Positions 1 to 7,451 of a stretch of 64,000 nt of DNA are shown piece after piece; within the stretch, counting starts at the first letter, position 1; each line of letters begins with the position of its first letter. Where the stretch lies: the NCBI RefSeq assembly GCF_014208105.1, contig NZ_JACHMQ010000001.1, positions 310,001-374,000 on the forward strand, written 5' to 3'. Origin of the DNA: Actinomadura coerulea. GTDB lineage: Bacteria; Actinomycetota; Actinomycetes; Streptosporangiales; Streptosporangiaceae. Both the position numbers and the translations under genes were made by a program. The notes below the pieces were generated by a model, which saw only the letters and a program-made list of their open reading frames with translations, was not told the origin of the DNA and did no database searches.

Positions 1-414
1 GCGGGGGGCATGGTCGCCTACGCCACCGATCTGAAGCGGAGCCTGCTCGGCGTGCCGGGCGACCTGCTCGCCGAGCACGGGGCCGTCCACCCGGACGTGG
101 CCGGCGGGATGGCCGCGGGCGTCCGGGACGCGGTCGGGGCGACCTACGGGCTCGCGGTGACCGGCGTCGCCGGTCCCGACCCGCAGGACGGCCGTCCCGT
201 CGGAACGGTCTATATCGGCTTGGCCGGACCTGGAGACTCGCTCACGGTGGTCGGCCCGAAACTCCCGGTGCCGGGGACGGGGCCGGAGATCCGCGCGGTG
301 GTCCGGCGGATGACCGTCGTGCACGCGCTTGAGCTGCTGAGACGCCGATTGCTGGGACTTGACGTCGCCGACGGGAGCGGGGAGGCTCGGGCAGATCGGG
401 AAGATCGGGGCTGA
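1..414 (+). CDS. cinA: CinA family protein, C-terminal part (nicotinamide-nucleotide amidase domain)
   Basis: This is the 3' end of a gene that begins before the window; the reading frame is open from base 1 and stops at 412-414. The visible 137 or so residues match the CinA C-terminal amidohydrolase domain: an AYATDLK segment near the start, then a GLAVTGVAGPDPQDGRPVGT stretch, the family signature around the active site. CinA-C enzymes hydrolyse nicotinamide mononucleotide to nicotinate mononucleotide and ammonia in the pyridine nucleotide cycle. In many actinobacteria this gene lies directly before clgR, as here. Whether the N-terminal molybdopterin-binding domain is present cannot be seen; many actinobacterial versions consist of the amidase domain only. 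Confidence 0.88.
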   Translation, partial: AGGMVAYATDLKRSLLGVPGDLLAEHGAVHPDVAGGMAAGVRDAVGATYGLAVTGVAGPDPQDGRPVGTVYIGLAGPGDSLTVVGPKLPVPGTGPEIRAVVRRMTVVHALELLRRRLLGLDVADGSGEARADREDRG

Positions 415-425
415 TTACAGCGTTA

Positions 426-439
426 CGTTGCGAGCGAAC
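426..439 (-). promoter_or_regulatory. Candidate ClgR-type operator upstream of clgR
   Basis: Read on the minus strand this is GTTCGC, five bases, then ACG. The published streptomycete ClgR motif, as I remember it, is GTTCGC-N5-GCG, so there is one mismatch. It lies about 87 nt before the clgR start, a plausible place for autoregulation. Single-site match by eye; inference only. Confidence 0.3.
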
Positions 440-525
440 ACGAAATCAACGGTCTGCCACGGCCACCGCCAAGGCGGGTACGGTGGAACCGGCAGATGGT
501 CCGAACTGAGGGAGGGAGCGAGACG

Positions 526-879
526 ATGGTCCTGCTTCGCCAGCTGCTCGGTGACGTACTGCGGCAGCTGCGGCTGCGCCAGGGACGCACCCTCCGTGAG
601 GTGTCCGCGGCAGCGCGGGTGTCACTCGGCTACCTCTCCGAGGTCGAGCGGGGTCAGAAAGAGGCCTCTTCGGAGTTGCTGTCCTCTATCTGCAAAGCCC
701 TGGGCGTTCCGCTGTCGCACGTGCTGAGGGAAGTCGCGGATCAGCTCGCCCTCGCCGAGCTGCAGCACGAGCCCGTCATGGCGGGCGCGCCGGAGCACGA
801 GCGCATCTCCGCCGAGAGCATTCCGGAGACCCCGGAGGAGATCACCGGCGAGCTTCGCGCCGACATGGTCGCCGCCTGA
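526..879 (+). CDS. clgR: ClgR-like XRE-family transcriptional regulator
   Basis: A 117-residue DNA-binding protein with one helix-turn-helix of the Cro/C1 (XRE) class near residues 15-60, including the RTLREVS and [17 protein letters not shown] segments that are very typical of ClgR. In actinobacteria ClgR activates clp protease and chaperone genes and is itself degraded by Clp. I chose ATG 526 because GGAGGGAG lies 6 nt before it; an in-frame ATG at 496 has no comparable ribosome binding site. The C-terminal end, after about residue 85, is acidic and probably disordered, ending in VAA, which fits a short-lived protein recognised at its tail. It follows cinA by about 110 nt, the usual actinobacterial order. 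Confidence 0.85.
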   Translation: MVLLRQLLGDVLRQLRLRQGRTLREVSAAARVSLGYLSEVERGQKEASSELLSSICKALGVPLSHVLREVADQLALAELQHEPVMAGAPEHERISAESIPETPEEITGELRADMVAA

Positions 880-910
880 CCGTTTCCGGCGAGTTCATGC
901 CCCGACCCGG

Positions 911-930
911 GGCCGCGGGTGTGCGCGGCC
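911..930. terminator. GC hairpin after clgR
   Basis: Perfect 7-bp stem GGCCGCG/CGCGGCC with a 6-nt loop, 31 nt after the clgR stop and preceded by a second small CCCCG/CGGGG hairpin. No T tract follows, which is common for actinobacterial terminators. Confidence 0.4.
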
Positions 931-972
931 TCACGGCATGGACTCGGCATTTCCGGGGACCTTCCTGTGTTG

Positions 973-988
973 TAACGGATAACCGTAA
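973..988. promoter_or_regulatory. Imperfect palindrome in the dps promoter region
   Basis: TAACGG-ATAA-CCGTAA, a near-perfect inverted repeat (5 of 6 pairs), 21 nt before the dps start. It stands out as AT-rich against its surroundings. It could be an operator or overlap the -10 region; no regulator can be named. Confidence 0.3.
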
Positions 989-1009
989 CGATGCGGAAGG
1001 AGCCCGTTC

Positions 1010-1477
1010 ATGGCGTCGGTCAAGAGCCCGCTCAACGATGCGGCACTGAAGGCCGCCGGGGACGCTTTGCAGGGCGCTCTCATCGACCTGATCGATCTCG
1101 CGCTGGTCGCCAAGCAGGCGCACTGGAATCTCACCGGACGCAACTTCAAGGTCGTCCACGAGCACCTCGACGAGATCGTCGCGCTGGCCCGCAGCGGCCA
1201 GGACGACGTGGCCGAGCGCGCCGTGGCGATCGGGGCGAACCCCGACGGCCGTGTCCGCACGGTCGCCGACCGCACGACGATCCCGCAGCTGGAGGCCGGC
1301 TACCTCGCCGACGACAAGGTCGTCGCCGCGATCACCGACATCCTCGCGCAGATCATCGCGCGGTTCCGGGAGCGCATCGAGGCCACCGACGAGCCGGACC
1401 AGGTGACGCAGGACCTGCTCATCGGCATCACCGCCGAGCTCGAGAAGCAGCACTGGATGTTCCAGGCGCAGACCTGA
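1010..1477 (+). CDS. dps: Dps family ferritin-like DNA-protection protein
   Basis: A 155-residue member of the Dps (DNA starvation/stationary phase protection) branch of the ferritins. The family forms a 12-subunit shell that oxidises Fe(II) with peroxide, stores the iron and can coat DNA. The intersubunit ferroxidase signature is visible at residues 36-60: KQAHWNLTGRNF followed by VHEHLDEIV, with the expected His and Asp/Glu ligands, and the protein ends with the EKQHWMFQAQ helix. Length is normal for the family. ATG 1010 is supported by GGAAGGAG upstream. The gene stands alone between two hairpins, downstream of the stress regulator clgR. There is no long lysine-rich tail, so DNA binding may be weak. 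Confidence 0.93.
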   Translation: MASVKSPLNDAALKAAGDALQGALIDLIDLALVAKQAHWNLTGRNFKVVHEHLDEIVALARSGQDDVAERAVAIGANPDGRVRTVADRTTIPQLEAGYLADDKVVAAITDILAQIIARFRERIEATDEPDQVTQDLLIGITAELEKQHWMFQAQT

Positions 1478-1496
1478 GCGACCCGCTCCGGCGAAG

Positions 1497-1528
1497 ACCC
1501 CGGCCCGCCCTCGGCGAGGACCCGGGGT
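1497..1528 (+). terminator. Rho-independent-like terminator of dps
   Basis: ACCCCGG pairs with CCGGGGT (7 bp) around an inner CCTCG/CGAGG stem, followed by TTTT, 20 nt past the dps stop. Confidence 0.6.
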
Positions 1529-1576
1529 TTTCCGCGTTCCGCCCCGTTCCGGTCCGCTTTCCGCCGATCATGAGGC

Positions 1577-2077
1577 ATGCGCGCACTCTCCCGAACCCTG
1601 CCGGCCGCCGCCGCTCTGCTCGCACTGGCCGCCTGCGGCTCCGAAGGCGGCGGCGCGGGCCGTCCCTGCACGTTGATCGGGTCCGAGCCCGGCCTGAACC
1701 TGGTCGTTCCCGACGGCTCCCGCGTCGCCGCCGCCTCCCTTCGGGTGTGCTGGGGCGGGACGTGCCAGGAGCCCCGGATCGAGCTGACCCCGACCTCGAA
1801 GGCCGTCTCGACCGGCTGCGACGGCGACGGTCCCGACGCCGTCTGCGGTGCCTCGGCGTCCCCTGACGGGGGCAAGTCGGGCTTCGCGCGGCTCGACGGC
1901 CTCCCGAAGGCGCCCGTCCAGGTCACGCTCAAGCTCCGGGACGCGGAGGGGCGGACCTACTTCACCCACCGTCTCGACGTCACACCGAAGGCCACGTTCC
2001 CCAACGGCCCCCACTGCGGCGAAGGCCCCCCGCAGGCGGCGCTGACCGTGGCGAACGGGCAGGTGGCCGTCCGCTGA
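1577..2077 (+). CDS. Putative secreted lipoprotein
   Basis: A 166-residue protein of unknown function. The N-terminus is a lipoprotein signal: two arginines, a hydrophobic stretch rich in Ala and Leu, then the lipobox LAAC with the lipidated cysteine at about position 20. It should therefore be anchored on the outer face of the membrane. The mature part contains several cysteines (for example in RVCWGGTCQEP) that could form disulfides, and looks beta-rich. I recognise no named domain. It lies about 100 nt after dps behind the dps terminator and ends head-on against the LysR gene with no gap, so it is probably a single-gene unit. Confidence 0.7.
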   Translation: MRALSRTLPAAAALLALAACGSEGGGAGRPCTLIGSEPGLNLVVPDGSRVAAASLRVCWGGTCQEPRIELTPTSKAVSTGCDGDGPDAVCGASASPDGGKSGFARLDGLPKAPVQVTLKLRDAEGRTYFTHRLDVTPKATFPNGPHCGEGPPQAALTVANGQVAVR

Positions 2078-2956
2078 TCAGAGGTGCGCCAGGACGGTCT
2101 CGGCGAACTCGACGGCGAGCGGGCTCAGAGCGTCCCAGCGGCGCGCCGCCCAGCCGGCGGTGAGCGGCGGCAGTTCCGGGATCGGAACCAGCCGGACGCC
2201 TCCCGGCCCCTCGCCCCATCCGGGCAGCGCGGGCAGGATCGCCTGGCCGAGGTCCAGTTCGGCCAGCAGGAGCGCGGTGTCCCAGTCGGCGACGCTCGTG
2301 GTGGACGTGAGGCGCACCCCGTGCCGTTCCAGCTGCATCTCCAGATGGACGCGCGACGTCGAGTGCGCGGGAAGCTCGATGTAGCGGATCGCGGCCAGCT
2401 CGCCCAGTGCCACCGACGCCCGCGCGGCCAGGGGGTCGTCAGCGTGCACGGCGAGCACCCACGGCAGCTCGCACGATGCCCGCTGCTCGACGCCCTCCAG
2501 CGGCGGTCCGATCGTCACCCACGCGAGATCGGCCGTGTGCGAGCGCACCGCCTCCAGGCACCTGCGGCTCGACCCGGCGGTCTCGAACTGGAGCGCCGCC
2601 TCGGGGTGGCGGGCCCGGAACTCCGCCACTCCCGCCGCCATGAAGTGCCGCACGGTCGTGGCCCCGGTCGCGACCCTGACGGTGCCCCCCACCCCGCGGC
2701 GCAGGTCGCCGAGGACGCGCAGCGCCGCGTCCAGCCCGGCGATCCCCTCCCTCGCCGCCTCGTGGAGGACGCGCCCCGCGCGGGTCGGGACCACCCCCCG
2801 GGGGCGCCGCTCCAGGAGCACGAGCCCGGTCTCGCGTTCGAGCCGCTTGACGTGCTGGCTGACGGCCGACTGGCTGCACGACAGGTCCCGCGCGACCGCG
2901 CTCAGGTTCCCCGCCGCGCAGACCGCCACGAAGACACGAAGATCGTCCAAGGTCAC
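2078..2956 (-). CDS. LysR family transcriptional regulator
   Basis: A 292-residue protein with the standard LysR plan: winged helix-turn-helix at residues 1-60 (MTLDDLRVFVAVCAAGNLSA, then SQSAVSQHVKRLERETG), a linker helix, and an effector-binding domain of periplasmic-binding-protein fold from about residue 88 to the end. LysR proteins usually sense a small metabolite and control a neighbouring gene or themselves. The closest divergent gene is not obvious: the gene upstream, nei, lies on the same strand 122 nt away, so the target is unknown. Length is normal. The stop codon abuts the stop of the convergent lipoprotein gene. Confidence 0.9.
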   Translation of the reverse strand: MTLDDLRVFVAVCAAGNLSAVARDLSCSQSAVSQHVKRLERETGLVLLERRPRGVVPTRAGRVLHEAAREGIAGLDAALRVLGDLRRGVGGTVRVATGATTVRHFMAAGVAEFRARHPEAALQFETAGSSRRCLEAVRSHTADLAWVTIGPPLEGVEQRASCELPWVLAVHADDPLAARASVALGELAAIRYIELPAHSTSRVHLEMQLERHGVRLTSTTSVADWDTALLLAELDLGQAILPALPGWGEGPGGVRLVPIPELPPLTAGWAARRWDALSPLAVEFAETVLAHL

Positions 2957-3078
2957 GGACCCAAGCTAGACCTTGGAGACAGTCAACGAAACCCGAGAAT
3001 TGACTTGGAAGACCTCCTCGCCGCACGATCTCCATAAGGGCGCAGGATCCGGCGACCCGGAACGGCGGCGACCCGCCC

Positions 3079-3870
3079 TCAGGGGGCAGGGCGGGCGCCG
3101 ACCGGCTGGCAGCGCGGGCACCAGAAGGCCGCCCGCTCACCCTGCTCCGCCCGCTCGACACGGGTTCCGCACCTGCGGCACGGACGTCCGGCGCGCCCGT
3201 ACACCCAGTGCTCCCGGCCGCGCCCCAGCTCACCGGTCGTGATGTGGCCGTGGCGCTCCTTGTTGGCCTCCAGGAGCCGGTGAGAGAGCTGCACAAGGCC
3301 CGAAAGGTCGGGAACGTTCCGGACGGCGGTCCACGGGTTCACGCCCCGCAGGAACAGAACCTCGGCCTTGTAGACGTTGCCGATCCCGGCGACCCTCGTC
3401 TGGTCGAGCAGCGCCTCCCCGATCGCCCGCTCCGGTTCCTCCGCCAGCCGCGCGGCGGATTCGGCCGCCATCTCCGGCCCCCACGCCGGATCGAGGAGGT
3501 CGGGCCCGAGATGCCCGACCGCCGAGTCCTCCTCGTCGGTGCGCAGCAGTTCGACCACCCCCAGCGAGTACCCGACCGCCTGCCACTCCGCGTTCGCCAG
3601 CACGAGCCGCACCCGGTGGTCGCGCGGCGGAGGCCCGGCCCTGCGGATCTGCCAGCGTCCCTCCATCTTCAGGTGGGTGTGGACGGTCAGACCGCCCTCC
3701 ACCCGCACGAGGAGATGCTTGCCGCGCGAGACCGCGTCCAGAACCGTCCGTCCGCGCAGATCCGCCGTCGCGTACCTCGGCACGCGGAAGTCCGAGCGCG
3801 TCAGCACCCGCCCCTTCAGCGCCTCGCGCAGGCGGCGGGCGGTCAGCCAGACGACGTCGCCCTCGGGCAT
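3079..3870 (-). CDS. nei: Fpg/Nei family DNA glycosylase (Nei2/endonuclease VIII type)
   Basis: A 263-residue base-excision-repair enzyme that removes oxidised pyrimidines and nicks the abasic site. It begins MPEGD, giving the catalytic Pro2 and Glu3 after Met removal. The conserved lysine of the beta-turn lies in SRGKHLLVRV (about residues 49-58), the helix-two-turn-helix is in the middle (LLDQTRVAGIGNVYKAE), and the C-terminus is an intact four-cysteine zinc finger (CRRCG ... WCPRC). All key residues are present. The start codon is one base downstream of the stop of the Rrf2 gene, so the two are almost certainly co-transcribed and translationally coupled. In mycobacteria nei sits beside lhr; here lhr is on the same strand but about 10 kb away. 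Confidence 0.93.
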   Translation of the reverse strand: MPEGDVVWLTARRLREALKGRVLTRSDFRVPRYATADLRGRTVLDAVSRGKHLLVRVEGGLTVHTHLKMEGRWQIRRAGPPPRDHRVRLVLANAEWQAVGYSLGVVELLRTDEEDSAVGHLGPDLLDPAWGPEMAAESAARLAEEPERAIGEALLDQTRVAGIGNVYKAEVLFLRGVNPWTAVRNVPDLSGLVQLSHRLLEANKERHGHITTGELGRGREHWVYGRAGRPCRRCGTRVERAEQGERAAFWCPRCQPVGARPAP

Positions 3871-3871
3871 G

Positions 3872-4336
3872 TCAGATCAGGGAGGGGCTTTCCCAGGCGG
3901 ACGGGTCCTCGGTCAGCTTCTGGACGGGCGCCGGCAGTTCACCGGCGGCGATGTGCGCGAGCGTGACCTGCTCCAGAATCGACCGCTCGCTGGCGCGCAG
4001 CGCGATCCACACCTCCTGGAGGGAGCGCGCGGGCCCCTCGTACCCCACGTGCTCGGGCCGCTCGCCCCGCACGCCGAGCAGCGGCCCGTCGATGGCGCGG
4101 ATGATGTCGGCCAGCGAGATCCGCTCGGCCGGGCGCGCCAGCCAGTAGCCGCCTTCGGGCCCCCGCTGGCTCCGCACGAGCCCGGACCGGCGCAGCTGGC
4201 CGAGGATGTTCTCCAGGAATTTGGGCGGTATCCGCTGGGCCTCGGCGAGCTGGACCGCGGTCACCGGATGACTCCCGGCGACCGCCAGTTCGGCGGAGGC
4301 GCGCAGCGCGTAGTCGACCCGGGCGGACAATCGCAT
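3872..4336 (-). CDS. Rrf2 family transcriptional regulator
   Basis: A 154-residue winged-helix regulator beginning MRLSARVDYALRA, the canonical Rrf2 N-terminus, followed by the recognition helix region (IPPKFLENILGQLRRSGLV) and the wing (RGPEGGYWLARP). No cysteine occurs anywhere, so it cannot bind an iron-sulfur cluster through cysteine as IscR or NsrR do. ATG 4336 is chosen because the Rrf2 homology starts there and AAGGGA lies upstream; an open frame continues further but has no homology. It directly precedes nei, suggesting an operon that couples an unknown signal to base-excision repair. Only about 50 nt separate its start from the 137-nt repeat. Confidence 0.9.
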   Translation of the reverse strand: MRLSARVDYALRASAELAVAGSHPVTAVQLAEAQRIPPKFLENILGQLRRSGLVRSQRGPEGGYWLARPAERISLADIIRAIDGPLLGVRGERPEHVGYEGPARSLQEVWIALRASERSILEQVTLAHIAAGELPAPVQKLTEDPSAWESPSLI

Positions 4337-4387
4337 ATTCGCATTATCCCTTGCCGATAGGACCACTTCGGTTCTCCTGGCGTCTCT

Positions 4388-4524
4388 CTCCTCCTTCGGG
4401 CCCTGAGGGCCCTCCATCGTCGAGAAACGCGGGCGATCGCTGGCATCGCTCCGGCTCGCCCAGCGGCTCGCTGCGCGATCAGGTTCTCGCAGGCTCGAAC
4501 CTGCCTTCGGACGCGATCGCGGCC
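4388..4524 (+). repeat. Left arm of a 137-nt inverted repeat
   Basis: Matches the reverse complement of 5011-5147 at roughly 85-90% identity by eye over its whole length, with one or two small indels. It contains GCGATCGC palindromes near both the middle and the end. It also carries an internal hairpin CAGGTTC/GAACCTG that is kept in the other arm as CAGATTC/GAATCTG, a compensated pair change. Confidence 0.85.
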
Positions 4525-4542
4525 ACTGAGGTTGTTGCGGGG

Positions 4543-4725
4543 TTACGCCGACGGTTGAGGCAGCCGCCTGGCCCGCAGGATCGTGGTGCGCGACGGAAGA
4601 TGAGCTTGGGTGAAGTGAGGGGTGAAGGGCGGCGCGACTACGGGAGGCTTGGCGGACACGCCCGCCGGTGCCGGGCTGGTCTGCGGACGCGCTGACGTGG
4701 CTCCAGCGTCTTCATAGTCATTCAC
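4543..4725 (-). CDS. Small hypothetical protein inside the inverted repeat
   Basis: A 60-codon frame starting GTG at 4725 (VNDYEDAGATSARPQ at the N-terminus), with a textbook GGAGG 7 nt before the start. The ribosome binding site is the main evidence that it is translated. The peptide is rich in Pro, Ala and Ser and ends in a basic stretch (RTTILRARRLPQPSA). It has no cysteine, signal peptide or membrane segment, and I recognise no family. The acidic start, proline-rich middle and basic end could suit a disordered protein or a precursor peptide, but no modification gene is adjacent. It lies between the arms of the inverted repeat. A chance frame behind an SD-like sequence cannot be excluded. 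Confidence 0.4.
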   Translation of the reverse strand: MNDYEDAGATSARPQTSPAPAGVSAKPPVVAPPFTPHFTQAHLPSRTTILRARRLPQPSA

Positions 4726-4787
4726 GAGAACACCTCCGCAGACAGGTCCTTCACCACGGCCAGACACCGTACCTCCCCTGACACGAC

Positions 4788-4823
4788 GCGTCCGCCGGAA
4801 CCGGGCTCTTGTCCGGCGGACGC
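4788..4823. terminator. Strong hairpin in the 4.5-5.1 kb gene-poor region
   Basis: Perfect 11-bp stem GCGTCCGCCGG/CCGGCGGACGC with a 14-nt loop. It lies past the end of the leftward sugar operon and upstream of the small ORF, so it may terminate the former. A second hairpin, GCCGCAGG/CCTGCGGC, lies at 4839-4865. Confidence 0.4.
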
Positions 4824-4884
4824 GCCGTGGCCTTGAAGGCCGCAGGGCTACCTCGGTCCTGCGGCAGGCGCGCGGCTGACCTCA

Positions 4885-4925
4885 CCAGCTCGATCGCGCC
4901 CGAAGCAGGTTCAAGGGAAGCGAGG
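4885..4925 (-). repeat. Degenerate third copy of part of the inverted repeat
   Basis: The stretch around TCGATCGCGCCCGAAGCAGG, followed by GTTCAAGGGAAGCGAGGA, resembles 5016-5053 (GCGATCGCGTCCGAAGGCAG ...) in the same orientation with about a quarter of the bases changed. It appears to be a decayed partial copy. Confidence 0.45.
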
Positions 4926-5010
4926 ACCGGCCAGGCGGCGACCCCTGCCCGCCGGCCGGCACCCCTGCTGCACCGACCTCAGTCGGCACAGCAACCCCGC
5001 GACAAGCTGG

Positions 5011-5147
5011 GGCCGCGATCGCGTCCGAAGGCAGATTCGAGCGAAGCAAGAATCTGATCGGGCAGCGAGCCGCCAGGCGAGACGGAGCGATGCCAGCGAT
5101 CGCCCGCTTTTAGCGACGATGGAGGGCCGCCAGGCCTGAAGGAGGAG
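5011..5147 (-). repeat. Right arm of the 137-nt inverted repeat
   Basis: Reverse complement of 4388-4524 at roughly 85-90% identity. It begins 11 nt past the stop of the GH3 gene. The 17-mer GCGAGCCGCCAGGCGAG at 5065-5081 recurs exactly at 25230-25246 in the gene-poor stretch after recX, so part of this repeat also occurs elsewhere. Confidence 0.85.
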
Positions 5148-5157
5148 TAAAAAGCAG

Positions 5158-6615
5158 TCAGCACAGCCCCAATAGTTCGGCGGCGGCTTGGGCGTTGGCG
5201 GCGGCGGCGCCGTAGGTGGCCATGTACACGGCGGAGCGGGGGCGCCAGACGGGGAGGCCCATTTCCACGACGACGGTGTCGGGGCGGGCGGTGAGCAGGG
5301 CGGTGGTGAGGGCGCGCTGGCCGGCGTGCCGGTGGGCGTCGCGGAGGACGATCACGAGGCCGCGCCCCTTGGCACGGTCCAAGACACGTTTCGCCGTCCC
5401 GTCCGCGCCGTCGGCCTGGACGGCGTCGGGCGCCCACGGGCGCAGGCCCCAGGGCGTCGGGCCGACCGCGATGTTGCCGGTCGACTCGGTCTCGACGACC
5501 AGGGGCGCCGCGGTCCAGCCGGGCAGCGCGCCCGTCACGCGGACGGCGCGGCGGGCGGCCTCCAGGCCGGCGGGCCGGTCGACGACGGCGGGGCTGTGCC
5601 CGGCGAGCCATTCCCTGAGCAGGCGGGTGCGCTCGGCCGCGTCGGCCAGCCTGGCGAGCGGGAGGCGCCCGGCGCGGACGGCCTCGTCGATCGCGGCGAG
5701 GGTGGCCTCGACGGTCTCGGCGTGCTCGCGCGGGCCGAGGCACAGCAGGTCGGCGCCCGCGATGAGGGCCCGCACGGACGCCTCCGGGATGCCGATCGCG
5801 CCGCTCGCGCCCTGCATGTCGAGCGCGTCGGTGACGATGACGCCCTGGTAGCCGAGCCGCTCGCGGAGCAGACCGGTGATCGCCTCCTGGGAGAGGGTGG
5901 CCGGCGCCCCGTGGGTGATGGCGGGCAGGTTGAGGTGCCCGGTCATCACCGCACGGGTGCCGGCTGCGATCGCCGCCCGGAACGGGACCAGCTCGCGCCG
6001 GTCCAGCAGGTCCAGGTCGGCGTCGACGAGCGGGATCCCGAGGTGGGAGTCGTCCACGGTCGCGCCGTGGCCGGGGAAGTGCTTGGCGCAGGCGGCGACG
6101 CCCGCCTCCTGCGTGCCGGTGACGGCGGCGGCGGCGTGCCGCGCGACCAGCGCGGGGTCCGAGCCGAACGAGCGGGTGCCGATGACGGGGTTGTCGTCGG
6201 CGGTGTTGACGTCGACCGACGGCGCGAAGTTGAAGTTGACGCCGACCTCGGCCAGCTCGGCGCCGAGCGAGCGGTAGATGCGGCGGGTCAGTTCGGGGTC
6301 GTCGACGGCGCCGAGCGCGGCGTTGCCCGGGTAGGGGCTGCCGGTCGCGTGGCCGCCGAGGCGGGTGACGTCGCCGCCCTCCTCGTCGATCGTGATGAAG
6401 GGGTCGCCGGCCTTGCGCATCTGCGCGGTGAGCGCGGCCAGCGCCTCCGGGCTCGGGACGTTGCCGGTGAGCGCGAAGAGCGTGACGCCGCCGAGGCCGG
6501 CCTCCAGCTCGTCCAGGACCCAGTGGGGGGCGGTCGCGCCGGGGAAGGACGGGAGCAGCGTGCCGCGTGCGAGCCGGGCGATCTCGGCCGTGGTCGCGAT
6601 GTCGTCGGTCGTCAC
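5158..6615 (-). CDS. Glycoside hydrolase family 3 protein (beta-N-acetylhexosaminidase, NagZ-like)
   Basis: A 485-residue cytoplasmic enzyme expected to remove terminal N-acetylglucosamine from chitobiose or muropeptides. The NagZ-type loop with the catalytic histidine is visible (AKHFPGHGATVDDSHLGIP, about residues 185-203), and the nucleophile aspartate sits in GVIVTDALDMQGA. After the barrel, an extra domain of about 120 residues follows, longer than the E. coli NagZ of about 340 residues but normal for actinobacterial versions. No signal peptide is seen. The GTG start overlaps the stop of the upstream permease by 4 nt, so it is the last gene of the uptake operon and would process the imported sugar. 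Confidence 0.9.
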   Translation of the reverse strand: MTTDDIATTAEIARLARGTLLPSFPGATAPHWVLDELEAGLGGVTLFALTGNVPSPEALAALTAQMRKAGDPFITIDEEGGDVTRLGGHATGSPYPGNAALGAVDDPELTRRIYRSLGAELAEVGVNFNFAPSVDVNTADDNPVIGTRSFGSDPALVARHAAAAVTGTQEAGVAACAKHFPGHGATVDDSHLGIPLVDADLDLLDRRELVPFRAAIAAGTRAVMTGHLNLPAITHGAPATLSQEAITGLLRERLGYQGVIVTDALDMQGASGAIGIPEASVRALIAGADLLCLGPREHAETVEATLAAIDEAVRAGRLPLARLADAAERTRLLREWLAGHSPAVVDRPAGLEAARRAVRVTGALPGWTAAPLVVETESTGNIAVGPTPWGLRPWAPDAVQADGADGTAKRVLDRAKGRGLVIVLRDAHRHAGQRALTTALLTARPDTVVVEMGLPVWRPRSAVYMATYGAAAANAQAAAELLGLC

Positions 6616-7451
6616 CCCTTCACCGCCCCGGCGGTGAGCCCGGACACCATGCGGCGCTGGACGATCAGGAAGAAGGCGATGACGGGAATGGTGAGCAGCG
6701 TGGACGCTGCCATGATGGGCCCCCAGGCGTTGCCGCTGCGGCCGAAGAAGAACTGCAGCATGATCGGCAGGGTGTACTTGGTCTGGTCGTCCAGGAACGT
6801 GAACGCGAAGATGAACTCGTTCCAGGCGGTGATGAAGGAGAAGATGCTGGTCGCCACCAGGCCGGGCGCGACGAGCGGGAGCATGACGCGGAAGAAGGTC
6901 CGGATCGGGCCGGCGCCGTCGATGGCGGCGGCCTCCTCCAGTTCGCGGGGCACCGCGGCGACGAAGCCGCGCAGCATCCAGATCGCGAACGGGACGGCGA
7001 AGCCGATGTAGACGATGACGAGGCCGGCCAGGCTGTTCAGCAGGTCAAGCTGCTTCAGGTCCAGGAACAGGGGGATGACCAGCGCCTCGCACGGGACCAT
7101 CTGCACCACCAGCAGCATGATCAGGAAGGTGGTGCGGAAGCGGAACCGGAAGCGGGCGACGGCGATCGCGGCCATCAGCGAGAGCAGCCCCGACGCCAGG
7201 ACGGTGACGAGCGCCAGGATCGCGCTGTTGCGGAAGTACTCCCAGAAGGAGACCTCGGCGATGCCGCCGTTCAGCACCAGGTCGAAGTGCTCCAGCGTCG
7301 GGTGGGACGGCAGCGGCTTCGGCGTCGTGCTGAAGATCTCGGTGTTGGGCTTGAAGGCGGTGGAGGCCATCCAGAAGACGGGGAACACCGCGACCAGGAA
7401 GACCAGCAGGCCCGTCCCGTTCAGCAGCAGCTTGCGCGGCAGGCGCCTCAT
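6612..7451 (-). CDS. Carbohydrate ABC transporter permease (MalG/DasC type)
   Basis: A 279-residue membrane protein of the binding-protein-dependent transport family that handles sugars. Six membrane segments are apparent: one at the N-terminus (LLNGTGLLVFLVAVFPVFW), then five after residue 80. The EAA loop that contacts the ATPase is visible as ELEEAAAIDGAGPIRTFFRV. It ends GLTAGAVKG, a standard MalG-type C-terminus. Its start overlaps the end of the upstream permease by 4 nt and its stop overlaps the GH3 gene by 4 nt, so translation is coupled. No ATPase gene is in the operon; actinobacterial sugar importers often share the MsiK ATPase encoded elsewhere. Confidence 0.92.
   Translation of the reverse strand: MRRLPRKLLLNGTGLLVFLVAVFPVFWMASTAFKPNTEIFSTTPKPLPSHPTLEHFDLVLNGGIAEVSFWEYFRNSAILALVTVLASGLLSLMAAIAVARFRFRFRTTFLIMLLVVQMVPCEALVIPLFLDLKQLDLLNSLAGLVIVYIGFAVPFAIWMLRGFVAAVPRELEEAAAIDGAGPIRTFFRVMLPLVAPGLVATSIFSFITAWNEFIFAFTFLDDQTKYTLPIMLQFFFGRSGNAWGPIMAASTLLTIPVIAFFLIVQRRMVSGLTAGAVKG

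Noticed and set aside
359..727. A 122-codon plus-strand frame overlapping cinA and clgR
   Set aside because: It is out of frame with clgR, whose protein is clearly recognised; the alternative product is Cys/Arg/Ser-rich, as expected of a shadow frame.
4388..5147. The inverted repeat considered as an insertion sequence
   Set aside because: The 490 nt between the arms contain no transposase, and no target-site duplication is visible.
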